From: Neobacillus niacini NBRC 15566
GTDB taxonomy: Bacteria > Bacillota > Bacilli > Bacillales > Cytobacillaceae
Direction of reading: 5' to 3'
DNA length: 32,529 nucleotides
Assembly: GCF_001591505.1 (NCBI RefSeq)
Contig: NZ_BCVA01000055.1
Coordinates: 1-32,529 of the forward strand
Shown piece by piece: positions 16,390 through 24,519 of the stretch. The notes below the pieces were generated by a model. The model was not told where the DNA came from, made no database searches, and saw only the letters and a program-made list of their open reading frames with translations. The position numbers and the translations under genes were made by a program. The first letter of the stretch is position 1. Each line of letters begins with the position of its first letter.

Positions 16390-17301
16390 TTACCGCTTGA
16401 CAACAGAAAGTATAAAAATAGTTGCAATAATCAGTAGTGCACCAAACCATTCAATTGGACTGAAGGGGACATGAAGCCAGGCTACGGCTAGAAATGCGGC
16501 AGAGAGTGGTTCAATACAGGCTAGAAGGCTCGCTTCAGAGGCTTTTATGTATTTTAGACTTTCCATAAAGCATAGAAATGCAAGTAATGTTCCAACTAGA
16601 ACAACAAATGCAACAGCCATAAACGATTCGAGGGACCAGTGACCTTCAAATTTCCATGGAGGATTGAAGAAACTTAAACCAATACCTCCGATCATCATGC
16701 CCCAGCCAACAGTTAAAGTCGTTCCCCATTTTGAAAGTAGTTTAACCGGGTATAGCGTATAAAAAGCTAGGGCAAAAGCGGATAGTATCCCCCAGCCAAA
16801 GGTAGATCCAGATATCGACAGAGCCTGAATATTCCCTTTTGTAACCAGTAGGAATGTACCGCCTAGCGCCATTATAATGGCGGTCACCTCCTGTTTTACA
16901 GGTAATGACTTAGTACGGAAGCAAAAATATAAGGCAATAAGTACCGGTGCCAAGTATTGTAAAACGGTAGCGGTGGCTGCATTTCCTTGCTCTATAGCCA
17001 TAAAAAAAGTATATTGAACACCGAGCATGCCAATAATTCCAAACAAAACGAGCTGTAAAACATCCTGCTTGTTTTTCCAAATACTCCATATATTTTGTTT
17101 CCCAACTATATGAGCAAAAAGTAATAAACCCAGACCTGCCAAAAGCAGTCGTATTACCACCAGCCAATTCGTGCTGAAGCCTTGTTGATGAAAGAGGAAC
17201 TGAGCAACTGTCCCTGAGACACCCCATGACGTCGCCGCGATTACTACTAATAAAATTCCTTTTGTCCGTGGGTATGACAAAGAAGCACCAATTGTGGTCA
17301 A
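16390..17301 (-). CDS. EamA/DMT-family transporter
   Basis: This is a 303-aa membrane protein with about ten hydrophobic helices arranged as two EamA repeats (roughly residues 12-147 and 162-300). The first repeat starts GILLVVIAATSWGVSGTVAQ, and the end of each repeat carries the family's terminal pattern (AATATVLQYLAPVLIAL; EASLLACIEPLSAAFLAVAWL). Members export amino acids or other metabolites; the substrate is unknown. The start is TTG at 17301 with GGGGAGGG placed 6 nt upstream. It shares a bidirectional terminator with the subtilase gene and has no cotranscribed neighbour. Confidence 0.93.
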   Translation of the reverse strand: MTTIGASLSYPRTKGILLVVIAATSWGVSGTVAQFLFHQQGFSTNWLVVIRLLLAGLGLLLFAHIVGKQNIWSIWKNKQDVLQLVLFGIIGMLGVQYTFFMAIEQGNAATATVLQYLAPVLIALYFCFRTKSLPVKQEVTAIIMALGGTFLLVTKGNIQALSISGSTFGWGILSAFALAFYTLYPVKLLSKWGTTLTVGWGMMIGGIGLSFFNPPWKFEGHWSLESFMAVAFVVLVGTLLAFLCFMESLKYIKASEASLLACIEPLSAAFLAVAWLHVPFSPIEWFGALLIIATIFILSVVKR

Positions 17302-17400
17302 AGATATCCCTCCCCAAATAAACCATTCTATTAATTTACCAGAAATTGAAAAAGTTTAAAAGAGGAAAAATGCTTTGACTCTTAGGATTATTATCAAAAG

Positions 17401-17437
17401 AAAAGCCATTAGACAGAATCATTGTCTAATGACTTTT
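17401..17437. terminator. Terminator hairpin, best for the minus-strand orphan gene
   Basis: AAAAG and CATTAGACA pair with TGTCTAATG and CTTTT across a 7-nt loop, with one mismatch. It lies just after the stop of the gene at 17442 and has U-tracts on both strands. Confidence 0.8.
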
Positions 17438-17441
17438 TCGA

Positions 17442-17894
17442 TTATCTTGGTGTTAATGTTTTTACTGAAATCGCAGGGGAGTAGGAGGTAATAACGCAGC
17501 CTTCTAAGTTGCTGTCACTTAATAATCCTAGCTCGAGTGCAGATTTGATTTTGACATCATCTGGTTTTTTTACAACCCGAATGAGATCGTTCATGTTTAA
17601 TTCTTCTAATCTTTTGACCGTTATATCTTCATTATATTTTTCTATTTTCCTGATTTGCCGTTGTAATTTATAATTATTTATCGTGATTTCTGCCTTATTC
17701 GTAGGACCGACAAGTTTATTAAAATAGTCCTGAAATAGATCCTTTAATTGACTCATTTCCAACTCAATTTCCTTTTTCTTCTTATTAAGTTCATAATATT
17801 TCACCAACATCTCATCTGTAATGAAGGAATCATTCTGTTTAACCAAGATCCTCTCCTCCTCATCGAACGTATATTCTATTTTATTAACGTTCAT
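17442..17894 (-). CDS. Hypothetical coiled-coil protein, 150 aa
   Basis: I do not recognise this protein. It starts MNVNKIEYTFDEEERI, followed by a predicted charged helix (about residues 27-65, YYELNKKKKEIELEMSQL) that could form a coiled coil. A compact region follows (about 68-135), with KAEITINNYKLQRQIRKIEKY and LEELNMNDLIRVVKKPD. The helix-then-strand design vaguely recalls phage Gp157-like proteins, but this is only a resemblance and no other phage gene is nearby. The ATG at 17894 lacks a clear ribosome site; TTG codons further in, after a GAGGAGGAGAGG stretch, could be an alternative start about 16 codons downstream. A good terminator follows, which supports a real gene. Confidence 0.6.
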   Translation of the reverse strand: MNVNKIEYTFDEEERILVKQNDSFITDEMLVKYYELNKKKKEIELEMSQLKDLFQDYFNKLVGPTNKAEITINNYKLQRQIRKIEKYNEDITVKRLEELNMNDLIRVVKKPDDVKIKSALELGLLSDSNLEGCVITSYSPAISVKTLTPR

Positions 17895-18013
17895 TGGGGA
17901 TTAGTACGATTACCCTTCTACAAATATTTTAAAATCGGCTATTTTTGACACAAGATGTGGTGTCAGTTAATTGTAAGGTAACTATTCTCATGTATTAGAA
18001 AATAGCCCAAAGA

Positions 18014-18037
18014 AGCTTGGAGATTTTTCTCCTAGCT
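18014..18037 (-). terminator. Possible terminator of the saccharopine-dehydrogenase-like gene
   Basis: AGCT and GGAGA pair with TCTCC and AGCT with one mismatch between the two blocks. The U-tract on the minus strand is short. Confidence 0.4.
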
Positions 18038-18041
18038 CTCT

Positions 18042-19310
18042 TTAATCCTGAAATTCTCTCATTCGGTCTAACAGCAATCCGTCTGTTTTGGCATTTTCTC
18101 CAATTACAAAATCTGTCATATAGTAGGTTAAATATTGTCCAAATTGATTATTCGTCTTTAGCAATAACTCGTCCACATAGTAAACACCCTTTGGTATTTG
18201 GTCAAGAAGGAGGACGGATAGGGAAGCATATATCCCACAAGCCACCTGAAAGTAAGTTGCGTTTGTTTTATATTGAGGAAAAATACTTTCATTATCTAAC
18301 ACGTTATAGATATAACGCTCTTTATCTGGATAAACCAGCAATACACCGACTAAATCCTCACCCGTCAACGGAGCATCTAACGGATTGAGTACTTTCATTT
18401 CAAAATCCCATAAAACATCTGAGTCATCTAAGTGCTCACGGATAATTTTTGTGGTGTGGTCATTTACCTTATACAAAAAACCACTTTCCATATCAAATTG
18501 CTTGCCTAGCGTATATACTTCCTCATGTGGCATTAGACAGCCATGAAAAACTTTCTTTCCTAAAGTAACTTTAAATTCAATATCATAAACATTCTCATAT
18601 AAAAAAAGCGGGGTCCGATGTTTCATGAACATTGGATAGCACAATATCGCTTCGTCTAGGAAGCATTCGGGAGACCAAGTTGTATAGATGACATTCTTTT
18701 TTGCCTGGGACTTTTTCTTAAAAAAAGAGGTATCATGCTCAACAATGTAGCAGCCCAGGGGTTGTTCATCTACATGTTGTTTCATCAGTTCGAATGCCAT
18801 CCACTGTACCACTCCTGGATTCATTCCAGAACAAACAATCGCACTCGTATTTTTAAAAGTATCCTTATGTTTTTCAAAATAATGAATTCGTTCGATTAGC
18901 GGAAAACCGGCAAACTGTTCTTCATGGTCATCAATATACGTATTTTCTAGTGCAGAGTTAACATACTGGATACCTAATTCATCACAGCAATGGAGCATAT
19001 CAACGGTATCGGCCCATGAAACATCAATGACAATACTTGTTTTAGTACTAGTTAAATGTTTTTTTACCTGATCTTTATCTTTAAGGTCAAATTGATGGCA
19101 GTGTATCCTGTTCGTTAAATGAGGAAATAAGCTTTGATAATACAGGAGTTCCTTTTGTTTATAATCTATTAAGTGAATTGCACTATCTGTAATAAGATGA
19201 TGTATAGGGTCTTTGGTATCATTTGCTGAATGATTTAAAATGGAAAGAACAGATTTTGCGACCCCGCCAGCACTTCCGAAAATGGATATAACTGTTTGGT
19301 GATCTTTCAT
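18042..19310 (-). CDS. Saccharopine dehydrogenase / homospermidine synthase-like oxidoreductase
   Basis: This 422-aa protein starts with a Rossmann fold, TVISIFGSAGGVAKSVLSIL, where the GxAGGVA loop should bind NAD(P). IVIDVSWADTVDMLHCCDELG and YVNSALENTY follow. GMNPGVVQWMAFELMK near residue 162 is characteristic of the saccharopine reductase fold and closely resembles homospermidine and carboxynorspermidine synthases. The family joins an amine to an aldehyde through a reduced imine; the actual substrates here are unknown, but a polyamine product is the best guess. The ATG has GAGGTG (minus strand) 6-7 nt upstream. It diverges from the methyltransferase gene; no polyamine gene is adjacent. 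Confidence 0.78.
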   Translation of the reverse strand: MKDHQTVISIFGSAGGVAKSVLSILNHSANDTKDPIHHLITDSAIHLIDYKQKELLYYQSLFPHLTNRIHCHQFDLKDKDQVKKHLTSTKTSIVIDVSWADTVDMLHCCDELGIQYVNSALENTYIDDHEEQFAGFPLIERIHYFEKHKDTFKNTSAIVCSGMNPGVVQWMAFELMKQHVDEQPLGCYIVEHDTSFFKKKSQAKKNVIYTTWSPECFLDEAILCYPMFMKHRTPLFLYENVYDIEFKVTLGKKVFHGCLMPHEEVYTLGKQFDMESGFLYKVNDHTTKIIREHLDDSDVLWDFEMKVLNPLDAPLTGEDLVGVLLVYPDKERYIYNVLDNESIFPQYKTNATYFQVACGIYASLSVLLLDQIPKGVYYVDELLLKTNNQFGQYLTYYMTDFVIGENAKTDGLLLDRMREFQD

Positions 19311-19481
19311 TTCAACACCTCGTCCATATTTTTTATACTATAATATGTACAAAAGGTAGAAAAGGATTGGATGATTATCGGAGAATAATAATATAAGGTT
19401 TTCATATTACTACTGGACCTTGAGGTAGGAGAAATGATAAAAATAGTAGATACAGGAGCACGAGATTAGGAGTTGAAGGTA

Positions 19482-20078
19482 GTGAGCAGTACATTTCCAA
19501 AATGGTATGATTTTTTTATGAGTCCCTTGGAACGAAGGCGGTTTAAAAGCATCCGTAAAGACCTGCTTAAAGGTGCGACAGGGACGGTACTTGAACTTGG
19601 TTCAGGTACTGGAGTAAATTTTCCATTGTATCGTAATGTTGATCATGTCATTGCCATAGAACCTAGTCAGCATATGATTGATCAATCATTGCCAAGACTT
19701 CAATTAGCTGAGGTACCTATTGATCTGGTTAACGCCAGCGCAGAAAGACTTCCTTTTGAGGATCATACATTTGATACCATCGTTGCAACACTGGTTTTTT
19801 GTACAATACCAAATGTTGACGAGGCGATTAATGAATTAAAAAGAGTGTGTAAACCTAACGGGAAAATCCTATTATTTGAACACGTCAAAATGGAAAATAA
19901 GGTACTCAGCAGCATGCAGGAAGGTCTAACACCCTTTTGGAGTAAAATTTGTGACGGCTGCTGCCTGAATAGAGAAACATTAAAGGCATTCACATCCAAA
20001 GGATTCGTGATGGAGAGACTAGAAACATGTTACAAAGACCTATTTATAATAGCTGAGCTATGGAATCGAAAGGAGTAG
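19482..20078 (+). CDS. Class I SAM-dependent methyltransferase (Methyltransf_11)
   Basis: This 198-aa protein has the SAM-binding motif I VLELGSGTGVNFPLY at about residue 36. The acidic motif II end is HVIAIEPSQHMI, and there are motifs ASAERLPFEDHTFDTIVATLVFC and LKRVCKPNGKILLFEHV. C-terminal residues include a CDGCCLNRET cluster with three Cys, common in a Bacillus subgroup of these enzymes. The methyl acceptor is unknown. TTG at 19473 is in frame but lies directly against the TTAGGAG ribosome site (19466-19472); GTG at 19482 lies 9 nt away and gives the usual short N terminus (SSTFPKWYDFFMSPLE), so it was chosen. It ends just before the 52-bp repeats. Confidence 0.88.
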   Translation: MSSTFPKWYDFFMSPLERRRFKSIRKDLLKGATGTVLELGSGTGVNFPLYRNVDHVIAIEPSQHMIDQSLPRLQLAEVPIDLVNASAERLPFEDHTFDTIVATLVFCTIPNVDEAINELKRVCKPNGKILLFEHVKMENKVLSSMQEGLTPFWSKICDGCCLNRETLKAFTSKGFVMERLETCYKDLFIIAELWNRKE

Positions 20079-20082
20079 TATC

Positions 20083-20285
20083 TTTTGATTCCCTCAGATC
20101 ACGTTTTTTCACCTGGAAGGGAAGCAATATCAACTTTTGATTCCCTATTATCTGTTTTTTTCACTTAATTGGGAAGCAAAGACAGTTTTTGATTCCCTCC
20201 TATCAGCTTTTCTGACTCAGTAGGGAACCAAAGGCAACTTTTGATTTCCACTAACAACCATTTTACCGATGGAAGGGAAACAAAA
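20083..20285. repeat. Four tandem intergenic repeats with exact 52-bp period
   Basis: Units start at 20083, 20135, 20187 and 20239, all 52 bp apart. Each opens with TTTTGATTCCC (the fourth has TTTCC), has a T-rich middle, and closes with GGGAANCAAA. The two ends are an inverted repeat (TTG.TTCCC with GGGAA.CAA), so each unit can fold as a long-loop hairpin. Middles have diverged while ends and spacing have not. It fills most of the gap between the methyltransferase stop and the treR terminator. Confidence 0.85.
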
Positions 20286-20288
20286 AAG

Positions 20289-20316
20289 AAAAACCTCAAA
20301 ATCAATTGAGGTTTTT
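20289..20316 (-). terminator. Terminator of the trehalose operon
   Basis: AAAAACCTCAA (20289-20299) pairs with TTGAGGTTTTT (20306-20316) around a 6-nt loop. The minus strand then reads TTTTTCTTTTTTG. It overlaps the treR stop codon. Confidence 0.88.
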
Positions 20317-21031
20317 ACTGTGTTCTACGGGCAAAGTCAACAAATCTGAATTTGTCTGGACGGTGCCGGGATTCGGTATATTGAAAAAGACTGGCGTCCT
20401 CTAAATATACATAGTTTTTGATGACGACAATATTATGAAAACCTTCTAAGTCCAAAAATGAACGATCCTCCGCAGTGGGTTCTTCCACAACGATTTCCTT
20501 CTTTGCAAAGCTAATCTTCAGGTTCAAATCATTTTCAAGGTAGGCATAAATCGAGTTTGCACAAATTTCCTCAGTAATCGAAGGGACGTATTTTGCTGCA
20601 AGATAATCTTTATCAAGAATGATTTTCTTGCCGCCAATTTCCCGCGTTCGAACGATTTTCCATACTTGATCCTTTCCTGAAAGCTGCAGCTGTTGCTTGA
20701 TATAGGCATCCGGCTTGATAATTAACGATAACTCATTAACAATCGTCCTTGGTTTTTTTTCCATTTTATCCGCTAGTTCTTTAAAGCTAACGAGGCCGGA
20801 AACAGGAAAATCAAATTTATTGATATCAATGACAATCGAACCTTTGCCTCTTACTTTTTGGATGTAGCCATTTTGCGCAAGAAGGTTTAAAGCTTTTCGA
20901 ATCGTTTCTCTAGAAGTATCGTATTGTTCCTTCAATTCATTTTCAGAAGGGAGAAGGGAATTCGGCGGGATTTCCCCGCTTTTAATCTGATCCACAATCG
21001 TATTAAAGATACTTTGATACTTATTCGTCAT
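20315..21031 (-). CDS. treR: Trehalose operon repressor, GntR/UTRA family
   Basis: TreR represses the trehalose operon and is released by trehalose-6-phosphate. The 238-aa protein has an N-terminal GntR winged helix (about residues 4-70; LLPSENELKEQYDTSRETIR is the recognition part and KVRGKGSIV the wing) and a C-terminal UTRA ligand domain (about 90-232). It is the last gene of treP-treA-treR, starting 12 nt after the treA stop, as in B. subtilis. The expected TTGTATATACAA-type operators are present at the operon promoter (24316-24327 and 24356-24367). The ATG is preceded by GGGAG. Being encoded in its own operon, it is autoregulated. Confidence 0.95.
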   Translation of the reverse strand: MTNKYQSIFNTIVDQIKSGEIPPNSLLPSENELKEQYDTSRETIRKALNLLAQNGYIQKVRGKGSIVIDINKFDFPVSGLVSFKELADKMEKKPRTIVNELSLIIKPDAYIKQQLQLSGKDQVWKIVRTREIGGKKIILDKDYLAAKYVPSITEEICANSIYAYLENDLNLKISFAKKEIVVEEPTAEDRSFLDLEGFHNIVVIKNYVYLEDASLFQYTESRHRPDKFRFVDFARRTQ

Positions 21032-21043
21032 AAAAATCTCCCA

Positions 21044-22711
21044 TTATTTTTTCAAATGATAAACAATGGACTCAAAAGGTCGTAAATGTATTTCTTTTGC
21101 AAGTGGTGCTGAGTCCTCATAATTTGAGAGTAACACACCATTTGCCAACCCTTCAATGTCTAACTTCACAGGGAGATAATAAGTCGTATCTTTTCCATAG
21201 AAATTATTAATAACAATCAGCATTTCATTTTCGGTTTTGCGCACAAAAGCGAAGATAGATTCATGGTCTTCAGAAATCAATTCATAATCCCCGTTCGTCA
21301 TCACATCATATTCTTTCCGTAATCGGATGAGCTGTTGATAATGATAAAACACAGAGTTCGAATCCTTCATGGCATTTTCTGCATTAATATCCTTATAGTT
21401 TGCTGCAGTATGAATCCAAGGAGTACCAGTGGTAAATCCAGCATGTTCGCTTGCATTCCATTGAACTGGAGTTCGGGAATTATCACGAGATTTTTGTTTT
21501 AAAATCTCAATAATCTCTTGGTCTGACAACCCTTCCTTTTTGAGAATTTCAAACATATTCAATGATTCCACATCCCGGTAATCATCGATCTTTTCGAACT
21601 TCGGATTGGTCATCCCAAATTCTTCCCCCTGAAAAATATAAGGAGTACCTTGCATCATATGGATGGTTGTTCCAAGCATTTTTGCTGATTCTTTGTGGAA
21701 CTGCTGATCATCACCAAATCTTGAGACAACACGCGGCTGATCATGGTTACACCAGAAGAGGGCATTCCATCCGCCGCCTTTATTCATTTCAACCTGCCAG
21801 TCTGACAATATGTTTTTCAATGATTGGAAGTCAAAATCCGCTTTTGTCCATTTTTGCCCATTAGGATAATCCACTTTTAAATGATGGAAGCTGAATGTCA
21901 TATTGAGCTCTTCATCCCGTGGATTCGTATAGCGAATGCAATTATCAATGGACGTAGAAGACATTTCGCCAACCGTCATGATGTCATATTTTGAAAATAC
22001 CTCTTGGTTCATCTCATGGAGGAACTCATGAATTCTTGGTCCATCTGTATAAAATTTTCGTCCGTCAGAGTCATCTTCTGGGAACTGTTGATCTTTTGAG
22101 ATTAAATTGATGACATCTAGTCTGAAACCATCAACACCTTTTTTGAGCCAAAAGTGCATCATTTCATATAATGCTTCACGGACTTTTGGGTTTTCCCAGT
22201 TTAAATCGGCCTGGGTAACATCAAATAAATGGAGGTAATACTGGCCAGTGGTTTCATCCCATTGCCATGCTGAACCGCCAAATTTTGATTCCCAGTTGGT
22301 AGGAGGGAGGCCGTCTTTCCCATCTTTCCATATATAAAAATCGCGGTATGGATTGTCTTTTGAGGATTTTGCTTGTTTGAACCACTCGTGTTCAGTGGAT
22401 GTATGGTTGATGACAATATCCATAATGATTTTGATTCCGCGCTTGTGTGCTTCTGCAAGAAGCTGGTCGAAGTCAGCCATCGTGCCGTATTCTTCTTGAA
22501 TGTTGAAATAGTCGCTTATATCATAACCATTATCTCTTTGAGGGGATTTATATATCGGAGTAAGCCAAAGAACATCAACACCAAGCTCCTTTAAGTAGTC
22601 GAGCTTTTCAATGATTCCTTGGATATCACCGGTACCATTACCGGTTGTATCATAAAAACTTTTTGGATAAATTTGATAAACTACTGCTTTTTTCCACCAT
22701 GATGTTGTCAT
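21044..22711 (-). CDS. treA: Phospho-alpha-(1,1)-glucosidase (trehalose-6-phosphate hydrolase)
   Basis: TreA (TreC) is a cytosolic GH13 enzyme that splits trehalose-6-phosphate to glucose and glucose-6-phosphate. The 555 aa fit the family. The GH13 regions are complete: MDIVINHTS, GFRLDVINLISK with nucleophile Asp199, TVGEMSS with acid/base Glu249, and NHDQPR with Asp324. Since treP lies upstream and treR downstream, the substrate is trehalose-6-phosphate rather than another alpha-glucoside, although GH13_29 members with related sequences also act on isomaltose. AGGTG precedes the ATG by about 6 nt. A strong hairpin separates it from treP. Symbol treC is used in other genera. Confidence 0.96.
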   Translation of the reverse strand: MTTSWWKKAVVYQIYPKSFYDTTGNGTGDIQGIIEKLDYLKELGVDVLWLTPIYKSPQRDNGYDISDYFNIQEEYGTMADFDQLLAEAHKRGIKIIMDIVINHTSTEHEWFKQAKSSKDNPYRDFYIWKDGKDGLPPTNWESKFGGSAWQWDETTGQYYLHLFDVTQADLNWENPKVREALYEMMHFWLKKGVDGFRLDVINLISKDQQFPEDDSDGRKFYTDGPRIHEFLHEMNQEVFSKYDIMTVGEMSSTSIDNCIRYTNPRDEELNMTFSFHHLKVDYPNGQKWTKADFDFQSLKNILSDWQVEMNKGGGWNALFWCNHDQPRVVSRFGDDQQFHKESAKMLGTTIHMMQGTPYIFQGEEFGMTNPKFEKIDDYRDVESLNMFEILKKEGLSDQEIIEILKQKSRDNSRTPVQWNASEHAGFTTGTPWIHTAANYKDINAENAMKDSNSVFYHYQQLIRLRKEYDVMTNGDYELISEDHESIFAFVRKTENEMLIVINNFYGKDTTYYLPVKLDIEGLANGVLLSNYEDSAPLAKEIHLRPFESIVYHLKK

Positions 22712-22753
22712 GATCTACACCTGCCTATATTTTTTAAGACTCTAATAATGAAA

Positions 22754-22776
22754 AGGAGGGAGATCATCTCCCTCCT
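22754..22776 (-). other. Intercistronic hairpin between treP and treA
   Basis: AGGAGGGAGA (22754-22763) and TCTCCCTCCT (22767-22776) form a perfect 10-bp GC-rich stem with a 3-nt loop. The minus strand continues TTTCATTATT. It may partly terminate or process the mRNA so that treP is expressed above treA and treR. Confidence 0.65.
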
Positions 22777-22787
22777 AAAATGGAGTT

Positions 22788-24212
22788 TTATTTTTTAAAA
22801 GAAAATTTGTTCATACCTGTTTTTGCAAAGATGATGGTTAGAATAAACGGAATCACAATCGCAACCAACATCGCTACTGCAAACATCATCATGTGCTGCG
22901 GCTGGATAGAAAGGAATCCTGGAAGCCCGCCGACACCGATGGAGTTAGCCATGACATCACTACCTACAGAAATAACGGCTGCTACTAGAGAACCAATCAT
23001 CGCTGCAAGGAAAGGGAAGCCGTATTTTAAGTTAATACCGAACATCGCTGGCTCTGTAACACCTAGGTAACAAGAGATCGCAGCTGGAATGGATACTTGT
23101 TTTTCTTCTTCATTTTTACGATTAATGAAGATCATTGCAAGAACAGCAGAACCTTGAGCAATATTTGATAGAGCAATCATTGGCCAAAGGTTCGTTCCGC
23201 CAAGCTCTGACATTAATTGTAAGTCAATTGCATTGGTCATATGGTGTAAACCTGTGATAACCAGTGGTGCATAAGCAAATCCAAAGATAGCGGCAAATAA
23301 CCAGCCAAAAGCAGAAGTTAAGCTTGTATATACAACATCTGAAATCCAAGAGCCAATTGTCCAACCGATAGGACCTAATACCGTATGTGCAATTAATACA
23401 GTTGGAATTAACGCTAAGAATGGAACCACGATCATAGAAATTGAATTCGGAACAATTTTTCTAAGTCTTAACTCTAAAAATGAGAGTAGGAATCCAGCTA
23501 GAATAGCAGGAATTACTTGAGCTTGATAACCAATCATTTCAATTTGAGCAAAGCCAAAATCCCACGTTGGAATATCTTTAGCTCCTGCTACACCATAGGC
23601 ATTTAGTAATTGAGGCGAAACTAATGTAATACCAAGGACAATACCAAGGATTGGTGTTGCACCCATTTTTCTAGCGACTGCCCAGGTGATACCGACTGGC
23701 AGGAAGTGAAACACGGCTTCACCTATTAACCAAAGGAATGCGTGAACACCCGCCCAGAATTGAGAAACTTCAACGATTGTCTTCGTTCCATCTTCAAGCA
23801 ATTTAATATCACCGATTACGTTTCTAAATCCAAGGATTAAACCACCTACAACGAGTGCAGGAATTAAAGGTGTAAAGATATCTGCAAGGTGAGCAATCAT
23901 ACGTTGCAGCCAATTCATATTTTGCTTTGCAGCTACTTTTGCTTCGTCTTTCGATGCTTCACTAACACCGGCAACTTTAACAAAGTCATTATAGAAGGTA
24001 GATACATCATTTCCGATGATTACCTGGAATTGTCCTGCTTGGGTAAAAGTACCTTTTACCGGTTTAAGAGATTCAATTTTTGTTACATCCGCTTTGCTCG
24101 GATCATTTAATACAAAGCGCATTCTCGTAACACAATGGGTTACAGCCGCGATGTTTTCTTTGCCTCCAACGTGTTCGAGCAGTTCTTTTGCTGACTCAGT
24201 GAACTTCGTCAT
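22788..24212 (-). CDS. treP: PTS trehalose-specific EIIBC component
   Basis: TreP imports trehalose and phosphorylates it to trehalose-6-phosphate. The 474-aa protein has an N-terminal EIIB domain (residues 4-80) with phosphorylated Cys27 in AAVTHCVTRMRF, a linker, and a polytopic EIIC domain (about 105-470) with GLHHMTNAIDLQL and EPAMFGINLKYGFPF. No EIIA domain is attached, so phosphate must come from another EIIA, as known for B. subtilis TreP. A longer reading to 24287 exists, but ATG at 24212 follows AGGGGGAAAAAAC and gives the family's normal start (MTKFTESAKELLEHVGGKENI less its last residue). It is first in the operon and controlled by TreR operators and a cre site. Confidence 0.96.
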   Translation of the reverse strand: MTKFTESAKELLEHVGGKENIAAVTHCVTRMRFVLNDPSKADVTKIESLKPVKGTFTQAGQFQVIIGNDVSTFYNDFVKVAGVSEASKDEAKVAAKQNMNWLQRMIAHLADIFTPLIPALVVGGLILGFRNVIGDIKLLEDGTKTIVEVSQFWAGVHAFLWLIGEAVFHFLPVGITWAVARKMGATPILGIVLGITLVSPQLLNAYGVAGAKDIPTWDFGFAQIEMIGYQAQVIPAILAGFLLSFLELRLRKIVPNSISMIVVPFLALIPTVLIAHTVLGPIGWTIGSWISDVVYTSLTSAFGWLFAAIFGFAYAPLVITGLHHMTNAIDLQLMSELGGTNLWPMIALSNIAQGSAVLAMIFINRKNEEEKQVSIPAAISCYLGVTEPAMFGINLKYGFPFLAAMIGSLVAAVISVGSDVMANSIGVGGLPGFLSIQPQHMMMFAVAMLVAIVIPFILTIIFAKTGMNKFSFKK

Positions 24213-24314
24213 GTTTTTTCCCCCTGTAGGAATTGGAAATCTCCAATTCTTTATATAATGTATTATTTCCTTGTATTTACCATTCATGTGTACGTTTCAA
24301 TCCGACATCTTAAA

Positions 24315-24328
24315 CATGTATATACAAG
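24315..24328 (-). promoter_or_regulatory. TreR operator, distal imperfect palindrome
   Basis: ATGTATATACAA at 24316-24327 differs from the perfect palindrome by one base. Its centre is exactly 40 bp from that of the upstream operator, about four helical turns, which suits cooperative binding. Confidence 0.8.
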
Positions 24329-24333
24329 TTTTT

Positions 24334-24349
24334 TTGGTTACGGTTACAT
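24334..24349 (-). promoter_or_regulatory. cre site for CcpA
   Basis: The minus strand reads ATGTAACCGTAACCAA, a full match to the Bacillus consensus WTGNAANCGNWWNCAW. It overlaps the edge of the -10 box of the treP promoter, so CcpA should block initiation when glucose is present. Confidence 0.72.
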
Positions 24350-24376
24350 TCTAACTTGTATATACAAGACTGTCAA
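24348..24376 (-). promoter_or_regulatory. Sigma-A promoter of the trehalose operon
   Basis: On the minus strand a perfect -35 TTGACA (24371-24376) and -10 TAGAAT (24348-24353) are separated by 17 bp. The spacer is almost wholly occupied by a TreR palindrome. Confidence 0.88.
24355..24368 (-). promoter_or_regulatory. TreR operator, perfect palindrome in the promoter spacer
   Basis: CTTGTATATACAAG is a perfect 14-bp palindrome matching the known TreR operator core. It sits between the -35 and -10 boxes, so bound repressor excludes RNA polymerase. Confidence 0.88.
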
Positions 24377-24484
24377 CATATTTGTTTTTAGTAGAAAAAT
24401 GGGGTTGACCATTACTAGTGATTTACTTATTATAGGAGGTATTATTACAAGTTCATAACTTTTCAACTTTAACGCTTTAAACTG

Positions 24485-24513
24485 TTGAATGAATTTTCGG
24501 AAAATGGTATAAT
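24485..24513 (+). promoter_or_regulatory. Sigma-A promoter of a candidate small RNA
   Basis: TTGAAT (24485-24490), 17-bp spacer, and consensus TATAAT (24508-24513). Initiation is expected near 24520. It is divergent from the treP promoter. Confidence 0.65.
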
Positions 24514-24519
24514 CAACTT

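Noticed and set aside
17946..17965. Inverted repeat TGACAC...GTGTCA between divergent or neighbouring genes
   Set aside because: Arms of only 6 bp; no recognised operator and no clear promoter, so no function assigned.
20083..20285. CRISPR array
   Set aside because: Conserved parts are at both ends of each unit with diverged T-rich middles, only four units, no cas genes.
24258..24458. Plus-strand ORF of 66 codons across the tre promoter
   Set aside because: Covers both TreR operators and the promoter; no ribosome site and low-complexity content.
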